Shown here piece after piece: positions 1 through 10,355 of a stretch of DNA of 64,000 bases. The notes under the pieces were generated by a model. That model had not been told where the DNA came from. It worked only from the letters and a program-made list of their open reading frames with translations, and searched no databases. Source of the DNA: Prorocentrum cordatum (lineage: Eukaryota > Sar > Dinophyceae > Prorocentrales > Prorocentraceae). Position 1 is the first letter of the stretch; each line of letters begins with the position of its first letter. The stretch is from NCBI GenBank assembly GCA_963575745.1, contig CAUYUJ010015694.1, positions 251,001 to 315,000 on the forward strand. Reading direction: 5' to 3'. The translations under genes and the position numbers were made by a program.

Positions 1-10
1 GCACTCGCAC

Positions 11-1420
11 GTGCCCCGGGCGCTCAGGCAGATGGACTTCGGTACTAGTGAGCGCCTGCTTCCAAGCAAGTCTCTTTCCTCCAGCCCCGTGATGACTGCA
101 GAAGCCGGTCGTCCCGGCGAGGGCCCAGGCGCTCCAGCTCTCTCCCTTCCCCCTCCTCCGCCCTCTCGGCACGGCAACTCGGAGTCGAACCTCGACGATC
201 GACAGGGCGAGGCAGAGTCCGACGAGGAGGGGCCAGGGGAAGAAGATGACGAGCTGAGCGAAGAGGATGTTCTAGCCATTTTGGCAGAGATCGAGGACTT
301 GGAGCTAGAGGGGGGCGAGGCCGAGGAAGTGCACCTTCAGCTGGAGCAGAAGAAGCGCTCGTGGAAACAGAACAAGGACCTGAAGAGAGCCGCCAAGCGC
401 GACAGGGAGTACTTTCGAGCATCGAACCGTGCTACGACCAGCGGCGGCCGAGGCGGGCCTCGAGGGGGCGGTCGAGATCGGCGCCCCGGGTGAGGTCGAG
501 GACGAGGTGACCGTCAGCAGTCTGGGAGGCGCGACAAGCTGTCTCTAGAACAGCCCACGAAGGCGACGCACTGCAAGAAGTGCCTCCAGAAGGGGCACTG
601 GCCCAGGGAGCGCCCCAACCCTCCGGCGGACACGAGCAGGAGGACCGACGACAAGAGAAAGAAGAACCTAGCAGGATACACGTTCACGGGACGCACGTCG
701 CCCGGCCCCTGTTTACCGGTCGCGTTGCACGGGCAGCTGGAGACGCTGAAGAAGATCCAGGAGGAGGTCGGGGCGGCGCTCCTCACCACGGCCTCGAACC
801 AGGGCCTCGTGGACCCCAGCGCGGGCAGTGACATCGTCGGCAGGGCCTCACTCAACAAGGAGGCGCAGGAGCTTGCCGAGTACGGGCTCCAGTACGTGAC
901 GGCGCCCGAGTCCTGCACGGCCCTTGCGCAGTGCTCACGGAGCAGGCGGCCCTGCAAAGGTCATAGCCACAGTTTTGTTTCCTCTCTGCCTGGGGGACGC
1001 GCTAGGAATCATCGAGACGACTGTCCTGGACGACGCGTGCCACACGTTCTCTCGGCCAATCTTCTAGATTTCTTGAAGCGTGCGGTAGATCTACCAGCCA
1101 ACCTCCTGAGGCCCGGAGTCCTCGAAGAGGACATTCGCATGACGAAGCTCGGATCCGGACACAGGATGGTAGACATAGTAGGCCCAGTCGCGGGCGAAGG
1201 CAGGACCCCGGCAGGTGCACTGAGCAAGTATTCGTTCTTGAATGCAGCATCTTTTCGGTTTGAAGGCGGACGGGTCCAAGAGATGACCCCAGATGGAACT
1301 GTGATCCAGTACATCATCATTCTTCTCTTCCTCCTACTCCGGCTCTTTCTCAGGAATAGGAAGCAATCGAGAGCCCCGGTCACTAGGCTCAATTGCCTCA
1401 ACAACTTCAAGAAGAACCCA
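11..1420 (+). pseudogene. Gag C-terminus, zinc knuckle, aspartic protease and membrane segment (copia-1)
   Basis: Gag coats the genomic RNA and protease cleaves the polyprotein. A single frame, interrupted by TGA at 491-493, reads from Gag through protease. The Gag end shares the motif WKQNKD.KRAAKRDREYF with copia-2. The zinc knuckle at 572-613 reads CKKCLQKGHWPRER: the CX2CX4H part is present but the last Cys is Arg. The protease active-site region (about 805-845) reads GLVDPSAGSDIVG, where D-T/S-G would be expected. The protease C-terminal half, with the conserved LGSGHRM signature, is at about 1040-1200; around 965-1040 the best match lies in another frame. A strongly hydrophobic stretch (about 1310-1365, IQYIIILLFLLLRLFL) followed by RNRK looks like a membrane helix and has a counterpart in copia-2. 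The next segment to about 1600 is charged and may form a coiled coil. Confidence 0.8.
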
Positions 1421-1732
1421 GAGGCCAAGCAGCTGGGCCTCGAGAGTACCCTTCAGGACTTCGAAGGTAAGGAGAAGGACCTCGTAGGGAAGAAGCAGGT
1501 CCTCAAGGGCACCATCAAGGACTCCACAGACAAGATGCGGGTCCTCAGGAGCCTCATCCAGAACTGGTCGAGGGAGATCTGCGGGTGGCTAGCTCAGGTA
1601 GCGGCCTCGACGCGGGCCTGGGGCTTAGGATCCGGCGGAGATGCTATGGAGACGCTCGGGACCATCAACATCCGTGGGGAAAGAAACTCAGAGATCATGC
1701 GAGGTGCCTCCAGCGGCGACCTTACCTGTCTG

Positions 1733-1755
1733 TACGTAGCACGTTTTGGCTCGAG
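1733..1755 (+). other. Degenerate DinoSL relic inside copia-1
   Basis: The 23 bases match the 22-nt dinoflagellate spliced leader at 18 positions with one extra base: CGTAGC and TTTTGGCTC are exact, and the 3' end reads GAG instead of AAG. It lies 74 nt upstream of the ATG at 1830 that opens the accessory ORF. The homologous position in copia-2 (60265-60287) carries a better-preserved version, which makes chance resemblance unlikely. Confidence 0.6.
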
Positions 1756-1829
1756 CCTAGCTATCAGCATTCAAGAGATCGACCCTTACTGTCTCAGTTT
1801 GCTCACCGACGATCGCTCTGGGAAGCGCG

Positions 1830-4070
1830 ATGGCGCGCAGGCTGGTGTTCATGTTGCTGACACTCAAGCTAGCGGCAGCAGGCAAGAAGACGCCGCCCGG
1901 AGCGAGGCAGGCGACAGAGGTGTTCCTGGCGAGGAGGGCTGCGGAGGTGAGCGACTCGGAGGTGAGCTCTCTCGGGGAGCAGCCGGGGGCAGGCGGCGGG
2001 GACCAGCAGGCGCCACCGATCCCGGCAGCCGCCGACGAGGCCATGCCGGCACTCCAGCAGCCTCTGGCAGAAGCTGGGGCACCCGCCGCTCCTGCAGCTC
2101 ATCCAGCGCTGTGGGCAGCAGCGGCGGCCGCAACCCAGTGGGCCCCAATTCCCTCGATCGGCAGTCTGCCGGTCGTGCCTCCGGTGGCGGGAGGGCAGGT
2201 CCAGCAGCAACAGCATCTACCTCAGGTTCCAGCGAAGCCGCCGCCCAGCCAGCAGGCAATGACAGCCCAGCAGCAGCAGACCGCAGCAGCGGCTTCAGCG
2301 GGACCATCGACTACACTGGCTGGTCCTGCGGCTGCCAAGCCGCCTCCTACTTAGGTGCCCGGAGCGGACACCGCTGCAGTTCCGGCGAAGCCCCCGCCCA
2401 AGCCAGCTCCACTGTGCGACCACCCTCGTACGGCAATCAAATTCCATGGCAATCAGCACGGGTCGGGCTCGCGCTGCAGGCACTGCGGAGAACGCATCGC
2501 CTGGATTCCTCGGGGCGCAGGGGCTCCAGCTGGACCGCCTCAGCAGACAGCCACCGAGGCAGCCAGATCAGCGGCAGCGTCGGCCCAGAGAGCGGTGGAG
2601 ATGATGCAAGAGAGCCCTCAGTTTCAGGCAGGGGGAGCAGCGCTCACCACAGTCAACAGCCTGGGGGCTCTTCTTCAAGGCCTACAGTGGCAGCTTCAGT
2701 CGGTGCCGGAGAGCGCGAGGGCTCTCGGGAAAGTGCAGGAGGCGCTGGATCGCACGATGGAGGTGGCGACGGCCCACCAGCAGGCCCCGCCCCAGGTCGA
2801 GGAGGGCTTGCAGCAGATCTACCAGGGGGTGATCGAGATACGCAGGCTGATCGGGAGCTTCGAGGGCTTCGCGGAGACGCTGGACGAGATCCTCCGGGAG
2901 TGGCGGACCCGACGGGACTCAGGGAGGCCACATGACAACGACGACTCCTACAGAGACGACGACAGCATCGACGGCACCAACTACCACGACGGGAGCGACG
3001 CGGTGGAGCCTGGGCCCGATTCCCGAGGAGGTCGGGCCGGACGCTCCAGATGGCTGGGAGGTCCTGTCGAACGAGGAGCCCAGCATGTAGGATTGAGCAG
3101 TGCCGCACGCCGAGGCAGAATGCCAGGGGTGAGCTTGACCGCGTGCTACGAGCAGTGCGGCTGCTTATCTTTTAGGCAAGAGGCCCCGCCAGACAGCAAT
3201 CCTCCCGCGTTCACTCCTTCCCTTCCTGCTCCTGCCCTTACCTCCTCCGCCATTTCTCCTGTTACGGGACAGTCCAGCCCAAGCCCCAGTATTTCCTCTC
3301 CCACGTCGAGCTCCGTTGCCGAACGCAGAGGCGAGCTCACAGGAGCTCAGCTTCGACGTCGGAGGACGGAGGATTTGCGAGAGTTCGGGCGTGAACGGCA
3401 GGCCTCAGAGGGCCTGGGCCTCGAGGGAGCCGAATGGTTTCAGAGCGACGTGTTTAGCGACGATCATGAGATCGCTTGCCCGAGCGAAGTTAAGTCAGCT
3501 GTTGAGGTCATGGCAGCCTCCCGATTGCCTAGGTACGAGAAGTCTGGGGAGGCGAGGCCCAAGAGGGCCAAACGAGGGACCACCTTCTTCGAGGTTTTCT
3601 CTCCGTCCCGGATTGGTCCCAGGGCCAAAAAGCGAGGAGGCACCTTGGGTGGGATCGTTAGCTGGGACATCGAGACCGGGTGGGACTCCAGGAAGGCCCG
3701 GGACCGCAGAAGGCTCTGGCAGAGCATCGAGGAAGATCAACCCGAGACCATCTGGCTCTGCCCACCGTGTAGGGTCTTCTCAGCCATCAGTAGGATCAGC
3801 GAAGCTGTCAGGGATCAGGACAAATGGTCCGAGCTGGTTCGAGAGGGCCTCGAAGACCTCATATGCTGTATGAAGATCGCGGGGTATCAAGTTCGCCGAG
3901 GCCGATTCTTTGCGTTCGAGCATCCCCTGTTCGCTACATCGTGGGACACTCAGGTAGTTCGGGCGATCGAGGATCTTCCTGAGGTACACCGCACGCGAGT
4001 GGACATGTGCAGTTTCGGGCTTAATATTACGGGGGGGGGGGGCTCAATAAGAAATCCACCGGGGTGCTAA
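1830..4070 (+). pseudogene. Accessory module (hydrophobic leader, Pro/Gln-rich, zinc ribbon) fused to pre-integrase region (copia-1)
   Basis: One frame, broken only by TAG at 2352-2354. It starts MARRLVFMLLTLKLAAAG, which resembles a signal peptide (basic n-region, then a hydrophobic run). A Pro/Ala/Gln-rich linker follows, then a probable zinc ribbon at about 2415-2520 (CDHP, then a GSGSRCRHCG core and an AWIPR tail), then an alpha-helical stretch to about 2920. The same order is in copia-2 at 60359-61791. Downstream (about 3570-4060) is the conserved region that precedes integrase in dinoflagellate copia elements, with motifs FFEVFSPSRIGPR, ETGWDSRKA, LCPPCRVFS and FFAFEHPLFATSW. The function of the leader and zinc-ribbon part is unknown. 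A DinoSL relic lies just upstream. A run of G at about 4030 marks a probable frameshift into the next frame. Confidence 0.65.
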
Positions 4071-5128
4071 CCAACCACCCACGTTTGCGAGAGGTCCTGG
4101 GGGGACACTGGTGCGACGGCACCCACAAGCACGTTCTCCTAGAAGGAAAGTCCCGCACCTCCCGGGCCCAGGTCTATCCTCCCAGGTTTGTTGACGCCGT
4201 GGCTCGCGCGGTGACAGAACAATGGAGTGGGGCGAGTCAAGGTAGAAAGGTCACCTGGGCGGAGCTCGATGAGAGCGCCTTTCCAGTGGGGGATGTGTCG
4301 GGAGGCGAAGAGGAAGAGCTCAACCCAGACGACAGCGGGGAGGACGAGCCAGAGACTCGACCCACCAGACCCGCTCCAGTTCGTGAACCGATTCCCGAGC
4401 CATCAGATCAAGAGAAGCGTTTGCTGTTTCGGCTGCACCACAACATGGGCCACCCAGACAATCGAAAGTGCATTAGGGTCCTGCGCGCGGGAGGCGTGAA
4501 GATACACTTGCTTCGCTGGATCCGAGACTCGTTCAAGTGTTCCGAATGCTCAGAGCGATCGCGCACCGCCAGTCACAGGCGGGTGGCGACGCCGAGGACG
4601 TTTCGTTTCAACCACATAGTCGGGGTCGATTTGTTCTTTCTGCCTTGAATCGATCCAATTTCTCAACATAGTGGATCACGGATCCAACTTGCAGGTTTGT
4701 GTCAGGGTCGAGGAGCCGAAGGCTATGTGTGCGTGCGAAGGGCGTTTGTCCAAGCGTGGGTTCGACCATTCGGAGCCCCCCATTTCCTGCTCTCCGATGG
4801 AGGATCTGAATTTGAAGATCGTTTTGCTCGAGGTCTAGAACAGTGGGGCGTGATGCACCACATCTGCGACGCCAACTCGCCTTGGCAAAACGGACGAGTC
4901 GAGAGACACGGGGGGTGGATCAAAGAGCGTGTGAAGTCTGAACTGGAGGCCGGGTCGGAAATCCCGGTCGAGCTGGCCGAGCTCGAGGAGCTAGTCTATG
5001 AGCTATGCGCCCACAAGAATAGGTTTTGGCACAGACGGGGGTTTTCACCAATACAACTTGTCCTGGGGGAAAACCCGCGACTCCCACATGAAATCTTGTC
5101 CGACGACCACCTAGGGTTGCCAGGATAG
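4064..5128 (+). pseudogene. Integrase, N-terminal and catalytic domains (copia-1)
   Basis: Integrase joins retrotransposon cDNA to chromosomal DNA. The pre-integrase zinc region reads LFRLHHNMGHPDNRK and FKCSECSER (about 4420-4560). Catalytic D-D-E residues are visible: Asp in GVDLFF (about 4627), Asp in LLSDGGSEF (about 4796) and Glu in NGRVERHGG (4901-4903). The frame stops at 4646-4648 and resumes at about 4697 after a degenerate stretch that replaces sequence intact in copia-2 (63300-63430). The DDE residues therefore survive but are not in one continuous frame. The frame ends at TAG 5126-5128. Confidence 0.82.
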
Positions 5129-5280
5129 CAGGATTGCATCCGTCCCTCATCGGAGCTTGATTCGGCAGGAGCCGAGTTTCCGAGATCTCAAAAGGTGCGC
5201 GAGGTTGCCAGGGGAGGGCTCCAGAAACCACCGCCCGAGAGAAGGTTCAGAGAGCGAGCAAGGCCCAGGCCGGGCCCACC

Positions 5281-5841
5281 GTGAACTTAGCTCCAGGCCA
5301 GTGGGTTCACGTGTGGCGCAGGATGACCAAGGCGGGTCCCAGGGCCGACACCCTCGGCAGGCGTCGAGACGCCTGGACCGGTCCGGGAGTGGTGGTTTTG
5401 GCTGAGCGCGGTACCGCGCGGGTTGCCGCGCGTGCGAGATTGCGAAAGTGTTCCCCCGAGCAAGTGCGTTTGGCTTCGCCAGAAGAAGAGTTTGGAATCC
5501 AGTTGTCCCAGGACCCGCGCTGGATGGAGCTGCTGAGCCAGGCCCAGACGAGGAGGGCTTCGGCTGTAGACGTCCACGCGAAGGCCCACCTCCAGAGGAT
5601 GCCTGGGATCAGCCCCTGGAACCGGGATCCGACTCAGGTCCCAGTGTCCCGGCCGAACCGCCCAGGCCGAGAGACGCGGCACCTGTCCCACGACCCGAGG
5701 AGGACCCGGAGCCCTCGACCCAGTGGTGCTCCGTCCTGCCCCAGGGGTCCGATCCCGGGCCCCGCCCTCGTCCGGGGGTTCGGTGATGGCTCGAGCTGGA
5801 TCGGAAGGGACGAGGCTTCCATCGATATCCGAGAGCGATGA
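5281..5841 (+). pseudogene. Integrase C-terminal region (copia-1)
   Basis: The reading frame starts with PGQWVHVWRRMTKAG, the same GQWV.WR motif that follows the integrase core in copia-2 at about 63965. It probably contributes DNA binding, by analogy with the SH3-like C-terminal part of other integrases. The rest is Arg/Pro-rich with no further recognisable motif. The frame ends before the RT frame, and about 350 nt of Pro/Ser-rich low-complexity sequence joins them. Confidence 0.55.
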
Positions 5842-6207
5842 GATCCCTTCCCGTCAGGATTCTCCGGGAGCTAGTGACGTTGCACCCTCTCCACCTCCCG
5901 GTCTGGAGGGGGAACCAGGAGGGGCTGCTGCCGCCGTGCCCGCTGATGCCATTGACAATGACACTGTGGTTCACTCTCCCTCTCCTTCGTCTACCCCTCT
6001 TCCTCCCTCCGACTCTGCCTCCGTTCCTTTCCGCCCTGGTGCTCCCACGGAGACAGGGGGAGGCAGGCTCCGGCAGCCCGTGGAGCGCCAGCTTGCATCC
6101 TCCGGCGGAGAGCGGAGGAACGAGCCTCCAGTTGCCCGCCAGGCGCGCCAGGCGGGGAGCCCAAGAGAGCCAGGCTGAGTCCACCTCCGGGGCTTGACCC
6201 GCCCGAC

Positions 6208-7530
6208 GTGTCGACTCCTTCCCCCGAGGTCCCAGCTCCTTCCGCTTCTCCTCTCTCGTCGGTCTCTCCTTTCTCTCCGTCTTCTCCTCCTCTTCCTCCT
6301 GTTTCTTCCAGGCCTGGCCAGGAGTCAAGGGGTCTGGTCGGTCAGAGAGTTGACGAGATTGAAGACCGTCTTCGAGGCAGCGAGGGGTCCGCGGCCCGCG
6401 AGCGGTCGCCTCGAGGAAGAGGACACTTCTGGATTCAGCCGACGGATGACGGAGGGGTGCATCTGACCGAGGTCCCAGGACCCGAAGATGAAGTTGAAGT
6501 GTTTGCGGCCAGTAGGGGAGGAGAGGTCACGTTAGGAAAGTTGTCGCCCGCCGAGCGACAGAAGTTCGAGATTTCAGCCGACTCAGAGTGGAAGAATGTG
6601 CTCGGCTCGGGAGCCGTCGAGGTTATTGCCCCACGGGAAGCCTCCGCGGTGAGACGTTCGTGTCCCGAGAGGATCATCACGAGCAGAATGGTGCGTAGGT
6701 GGAAGCCGGTGGAAGGTACTTTCTCCGAGCCAGTGGCGAAGTCCCGCTGGTGTGTCCACAGACACAAGGATCCCGACACGGGTTCGCTGTTTGTGTACTC
6801 TCCCACCCCCCAGACGACCTCCATTCTCATGTTCATTCAGGTGATGATGAATCTCTCTCTCTTGGGGGACATAAAGGATGTCAAAAACGCGTTTTGTCAA
6901 TCCGATCCTACGAGGGGGTCCCAGGGCGAGATCTACGTGGAACCATGCGATGGCATCAAGGTTGAACCCGGATCTCTGATCCGTCTGAAGGTGAACGTGT
7001 ACGGTCTGGATGATGCGCCACTGGCGTGGCGCAAGACTATTGTGGGCTTTCTCAAAGATTTTGGTTTCTGTAAGAGCCTCCTGGAGCCGTGCTGGTGGAT
7101 CCGGTACGACACTCGGGGGCACATTTGCAATATGATTCTCTTGGAAGTCGATGATTTCTTCATTGCGAGCGACTCCCAGGAATCCCGGCAGTGGCTGAGG
7201 ACGAAGCTCGAGGGTAACTTTCGATTCGGCAAGTACAGAGACTGTGCTGCTGGACCTGTCGAGTACGCTGGACGATCAGTGCGCTTTGAACCTCAGCGCG
7301 CAATAGTTGATCAAGAAAAGTAAATCCTCGAGGAAATCAGACCCATCACCCTGGCCCGCGGTAGGCTAGGCCAGAAAAGGTCCCCGCTGGACCGGGAAGA
7401 ATTCAAGGCTTTGCGTTCGCTCATAGATAAGTTGAACTGGGTCGGTCGCGAATCGCGCCCCGAGGCCGCAGGAACGGCCAGCATTTTTAGCGAGTCGCCT
7501 CAAAGAGCCCACTGTCGGGGACGCGGCCTG
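6208..7530 (+). pseudogene. Copia reverse transcriptase, RVT_2 type (copia-1)
   Basis: RT copies the element RNA into cDNA. The frame carries motif A as GDIKDVKNAF (catalytic Asp at about 6877), then IYVEPCDGIKVEPG, the LKVNVYGLDDAPLAWR block, and motif C as LLEVDDFFI with the two catalytic Asp at 7150-7155. LEVDD replaces the usual YVDD. TAA at 7321-7323 interrupts the frame, but the connection domain continues in the same frame beyond it (DREEFKALRSLIDKLNWVGR) to about 7500. The N-terminal 300 nt are Ser/Pro-rich linker. Because of the TAA this copy is unlikely to make full-length RT-RNase H unless the stop is read through. Confidence 0.85.
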
Positions 7531-7540
7531 CGCCAATAAG

Positions 7541-8424
7541 ATGGTGCGCCACCTGAGAGCCACGGCCTCGAGAGGCCTAAGCATCTGGCGTCTGGATCCC
7601 GAGCAGATGGCGTTTGTGTCTTTTTCGGACGCCGGGGGAGTGGGTTCGTGCGAGGGATCAGTGGATGAGAAGGGTCTCCCAGAAGACCCGACCCAAGGGG
7701 CGTGGATGGTGCTGGCCACCGATAAGAGCGTGATTGATAACCGTGTCGTTCGTGCGTCAATTCTCGGGTGGAGAAGTCCCAAGCTTCGCCGCAATGTCAC
7801 TTCGACCCTTGCCGGAGAAAGGCAGGCACTCTCGGCTGCGGTGGCCGAAGTAGAATTTCTGCAGGTACTGTACAGAGACGTCATGTTCCAGGACGTCGAT
7901 GTTTCGGACTCCCCTCGGCAGGGCCGTTTACCACCGTTCTGAGGAGTAACTGCAGTCTTGGAGGTCGTGAAGACCAGGTGCATGTCGCAGACGCAAAGAG
8001 CATCTACGACACACTGCTCAAGGAGGGCAACGCCAGCGCCAGGGATCGCAGGACGGCGTTGGACTTAGCCGTGGTGTGCGAGACGCTTGAGAATGCTAGA
8101 GGGCATGTTCGTTGGGTCCCACATTCCAGGATGCCAGTGGACGCACTGACCAAAGATGACATCACAAAGGGCAATGCTGCTCTGGCCAGTCTCCTCACCC
8201 ACGGGAAGCTAGTTCTAGTCGACGAAGCTGAAGAGCTCGATCGTCGCAAGAAGGACCCCGGAAACAAGGACCGTTCCCAAGCCGCCTCTAGGAGGACTCT
8301 TGCCAAAGACTCTTGGTTAGTGTCTTGGTCGTCTTTTCGAGGTGTCGTGCCGGGTCCGGGGACCGGCAACTCTCCTCCCTCTCCCCTGTCCTTTGCTCGT
8401 CCTGTTTATCAGGACAAAGACTGA
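7541..8424 (+). pseudogene. Copia RNase H (copia-1)
   Basis: RNase H degrades the RNA strand after reverse transcription. The first half reads FVSFSDAGG and SPKLRRNVTSTLAGERQALS, giving the first catalytic Asp and the Glu. After a frame change near 7920 the second half reads VADAKSIYDTLLKEG, SARDRRTALDLAVV and GHVRWVPHSRMPVDALTK, the usual C-terminal signature of copia RNase H. The frame ends at TGA 8422-8424, immediately before the LTR. Split into two frames, so not functional as it stands. Confidence 0.8.
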
Positions 8425-8426
8425 CT

Positions 8427-8616
8427 TGTGTGTACAGTGCTGTTTGCATGGGGCAGCTAAACCTATTAGAAAGTCTGACCCATGTGATGGAGTTCCATTT
8501 TGACAGATATAGGTTTAGCTTGTAGTTCATTCTACAGAGAGCGGGAGCTTGGTTTCGTTCCCTTGCCGGGTTGGCTCAAGGTATAAAGGCATCTGCGTTA
8601 TCCTGCTGCTGCCACA
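8427..8616 (+). repeat. 3' LTR of copia-1 (about 190 bp)
   Basis: The right end is well supported: the block ending TGCTGCTGCCACA at 8616 also ends the 5' LTR of copia-2 at 57646, where a primer-binding site follows. Both LTRs share GGCTCAAGG about 36-40 nt from that end and TGCGTT further in. The left end (a TGTGT-type start near 8427) is placed by weaker similarity to 57468 and by the RNase H stop just upstream. Within it, 8560-8580 matches the last 21 nt of DinoSL at 16 positions and ends in an exact TTGGCTCAAG. Confidence 0.72.
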
Positions 8617-9680
8617 ACATGTACGAATGTTTCTGGACGCGCGGACCCATGCCCGCCAGCTGGACCATCACCACGCCGACAGTGCAGCAGGGACAATGGA
8701 CATGCTACGCTATGGATGGCCACCACTCAGGATGTTTGGACTTGATATATGGGCCCACTTTCTATACCTTCGGCGACGCCAGCGGAGGCAAGGATACGGC
8801 CAATAAAATGAACTTGCAAGCCGCCTACTGGGGACCCCGACCAGGACAGCGGCAGGCAGTCATTCGCGGAGAGCTCCTTGCCATCGTCACGGCCGCCGAA
8901 GGCACCCACCGTGACCTCGTCTTCGTCACCGACAGCGACGGTTGCTACCTCAACTACCATAATGGACACACGCAGGAGCCACGTGGGCCAGACGCCGACC
9001 TATGGCTCCGACTCCAGAGGTCCGGCCAGCAAAGAGGCAACACCATCATCTGGATCCCATCCCACCTGAGCGCTGATTACATACTGGCAGGACGGATCCA
9101 GGCCCCTCTGGCCCACGGCAACGCCGTCGCGGACGAGCTCGCGGGCATCGCAGCCACCGCGGTACGCCTCAGCCCGACTGCGAGGCAACAGCATGCACTC
9201 ATCGAGCAAAAGGCATTCCTTGTCAGAATGAGATTGTTTCGCATTGCGCTCGATGCCCTAGAGTTTCAGAAGGCACAGTTGCAGACCTCCGAGGGGCCCC
9301 GCCCAAAGCGGCAGGGTAACATCGTTCCCAATAGGCCCCCCGCCCAAAGTGTCTGTGCACGGCTTGGTTCACAGCATTGTCTCGAACCCAATGGGACCAA
9401 GTGCGCTAGGTGTAGGACCTCGGCTGGCAAGGCCTCGAGATCCGAGTGGCTCCAGTCTGAACGCTTTGAACTCTTGAATCTAGATGGCAATTATATGATG
9501 GCCCCCTCAGGAGAACAGGTTAACATTGCTGGGTTAACATTCATAACACCCATCGTTAAAGGTTTCACGCTGGACTGGGTTTTCTTCATTTCCCCACTAT
9601 GGCGCCATAGCGTATCAGCTCCTCGGGAAACTCGGGGACCCTTGTCCAGATGCCACGGCCCCTGGGAAGGAACACTTTAG
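8617..9680 (+). pseudogene. 3' fragment of a LINE: RNase HI domain and C-terminal Cys/His region
   Basis: The frame has a type I RNase H domain in order: Asp in FYTFGDASGG (about 8765-8795), Glu in RGELLAIVTAAE (about 8868), the TDSDG block (about 8930), WIPSHLSADY, and HGNAVADELAGIAA (about 9115-9155) with the final catalytic Asp. This layout is that of LINE RNase H, not the copia type. A short Cys-rich segment (CLEPNGTKCARC, about 9380-9415) resembles the C-terminal zinc-binding part of LINE-2. The RT that should precede it is absent, replaced at 8616 by the end of copia-1, which suggests copia-1 inserted into it. The frame ends at TAG 9678-9680; 9681-9800 has no clear coding. Confidence 0.8.
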
Positions 9681-9799
9681 AAGAATCGCATTTGGTCTCT
9701 GGCCCAAGGTCCTCAGTCGGGTTGAGAAGGCTGCCAGAGACAAGAACACCCTACACAGCGGGTGGCGGAACTTGAATCATGCACATCGCTACGCGATCA

Positions 9800-10150
9800 G
9801 GCAGAGACTCCAGAGACTCCTCCTCCTCCTCCTCTTCCGCTTCCTCCTCCTCCGCTCCATATTTCTGATCGACCTCAGGTCCCGCCTCATCATTCCTGTT
9901 AGTTTCCCGCCTGCGCCTCCTCATCCTCCTGTTTATCCTCGTTCCCGCCGCTCCTCCTCGCTCCCCTTTCTTAAATGCCCTCCTCCTCGCTCACCTCGAA
10001 TCATCCGTCTCCCTCCTCCCCTCCTCCTTCCGCATCCTCCCGAGGAGCAACCCCCTGCCTCCCTCCCCTACTCCTCCTCCACCGCCGCCCGCTCGCACCG
10101 GTGCCCCGCTGCCCGCTCTTCCTCCCCTCCGCGCTCAAGTCAAGCGTTCG
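9800..10150. repeat. CTC/TCC-rich low-complexity stretch
   Basis: Pyrimidine-rich, imperfect CTCCTC repeats with no conserved protein motif. Long frames here are Leu/Pro/Ser read-through of the repeat. It separates the LINE fragment from the first Hint exon. Confidence 0.85.
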
Positions 10151-10193
10151 TTGTTTCGTTGGTCCGCATCGCGCCCTCTTGCGGTCATTGGCG

Positions 10194-10355
10194 ATGCGCT
10201 CTCCCGAGCGGGCAGGGCGGCGGAGAGCATCCGTCTCCGCGGTCTTGTCCTTGGCGCTGTGCGCCAGGCGCGCGGCGGGGAAGGGCTGCTTCCTGGGTTC
10301 GGCCGAGGTGACGCTGGCGGACGGCTCCAGGAGGCAGCTGCGGGACGTGCGCGAG
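10194..10355 (+). CDS. Hint-domain gene A, exon 1
   Basis: The exon encodes the start of a Hint (hedgehog/intein) self-processing domain: GCFLGSAEVTLADGSRRQLR, with the catalytic N-terminal Cys right after a Lys-Gly. Hint domains catalyse an N-S acyl shift and peptide-bond cleavage at that Cys. Starting at the ATG at 10194 gives 54 codons, in which a basic start and SVSAVLSLALCA could be a signal peptide; an upstream exon with an acceptor is the alternative. The exon ends GAG at 10355 with donor GT (GTCGGC). Joining to 10681 gives DVRE plus GDLVASWDEE, restoring the expected Hint I..I..GD.V block exactly in frame. Confidence 0.72.

Larger units (their letters stand above)
1..8616 (+). mobile_element. 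Ty1/copia LTR retrotransposon copia-1, 5' end outside window, degenerate
   Basis: The recognisable domains run in copia order: Gag C-terminus with zinc knuckle, aspartic protease, membrane segment, accessory zinc-ribbon module, pre-integrase region, integrase, RVT_2-type reverse transcriptase, copia RNase H, then a short LTR ending in CA at 8616. Integrase before RT is what separates copia from gypsy elements. The coding frame is broken by in-frame stops (TGA 491-493, TAG 2352-2354, TAA 7321-7323) and by several frame changes, so this copy is defective. It is clearly related along its length to copia-2 at 57468-64000, which supplies the 5' part missing here. The 5' LTR and the start of gag lie outside the window. 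Confidence in family is high; confidence in exact edges is moderate. Confidence 0.93.
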
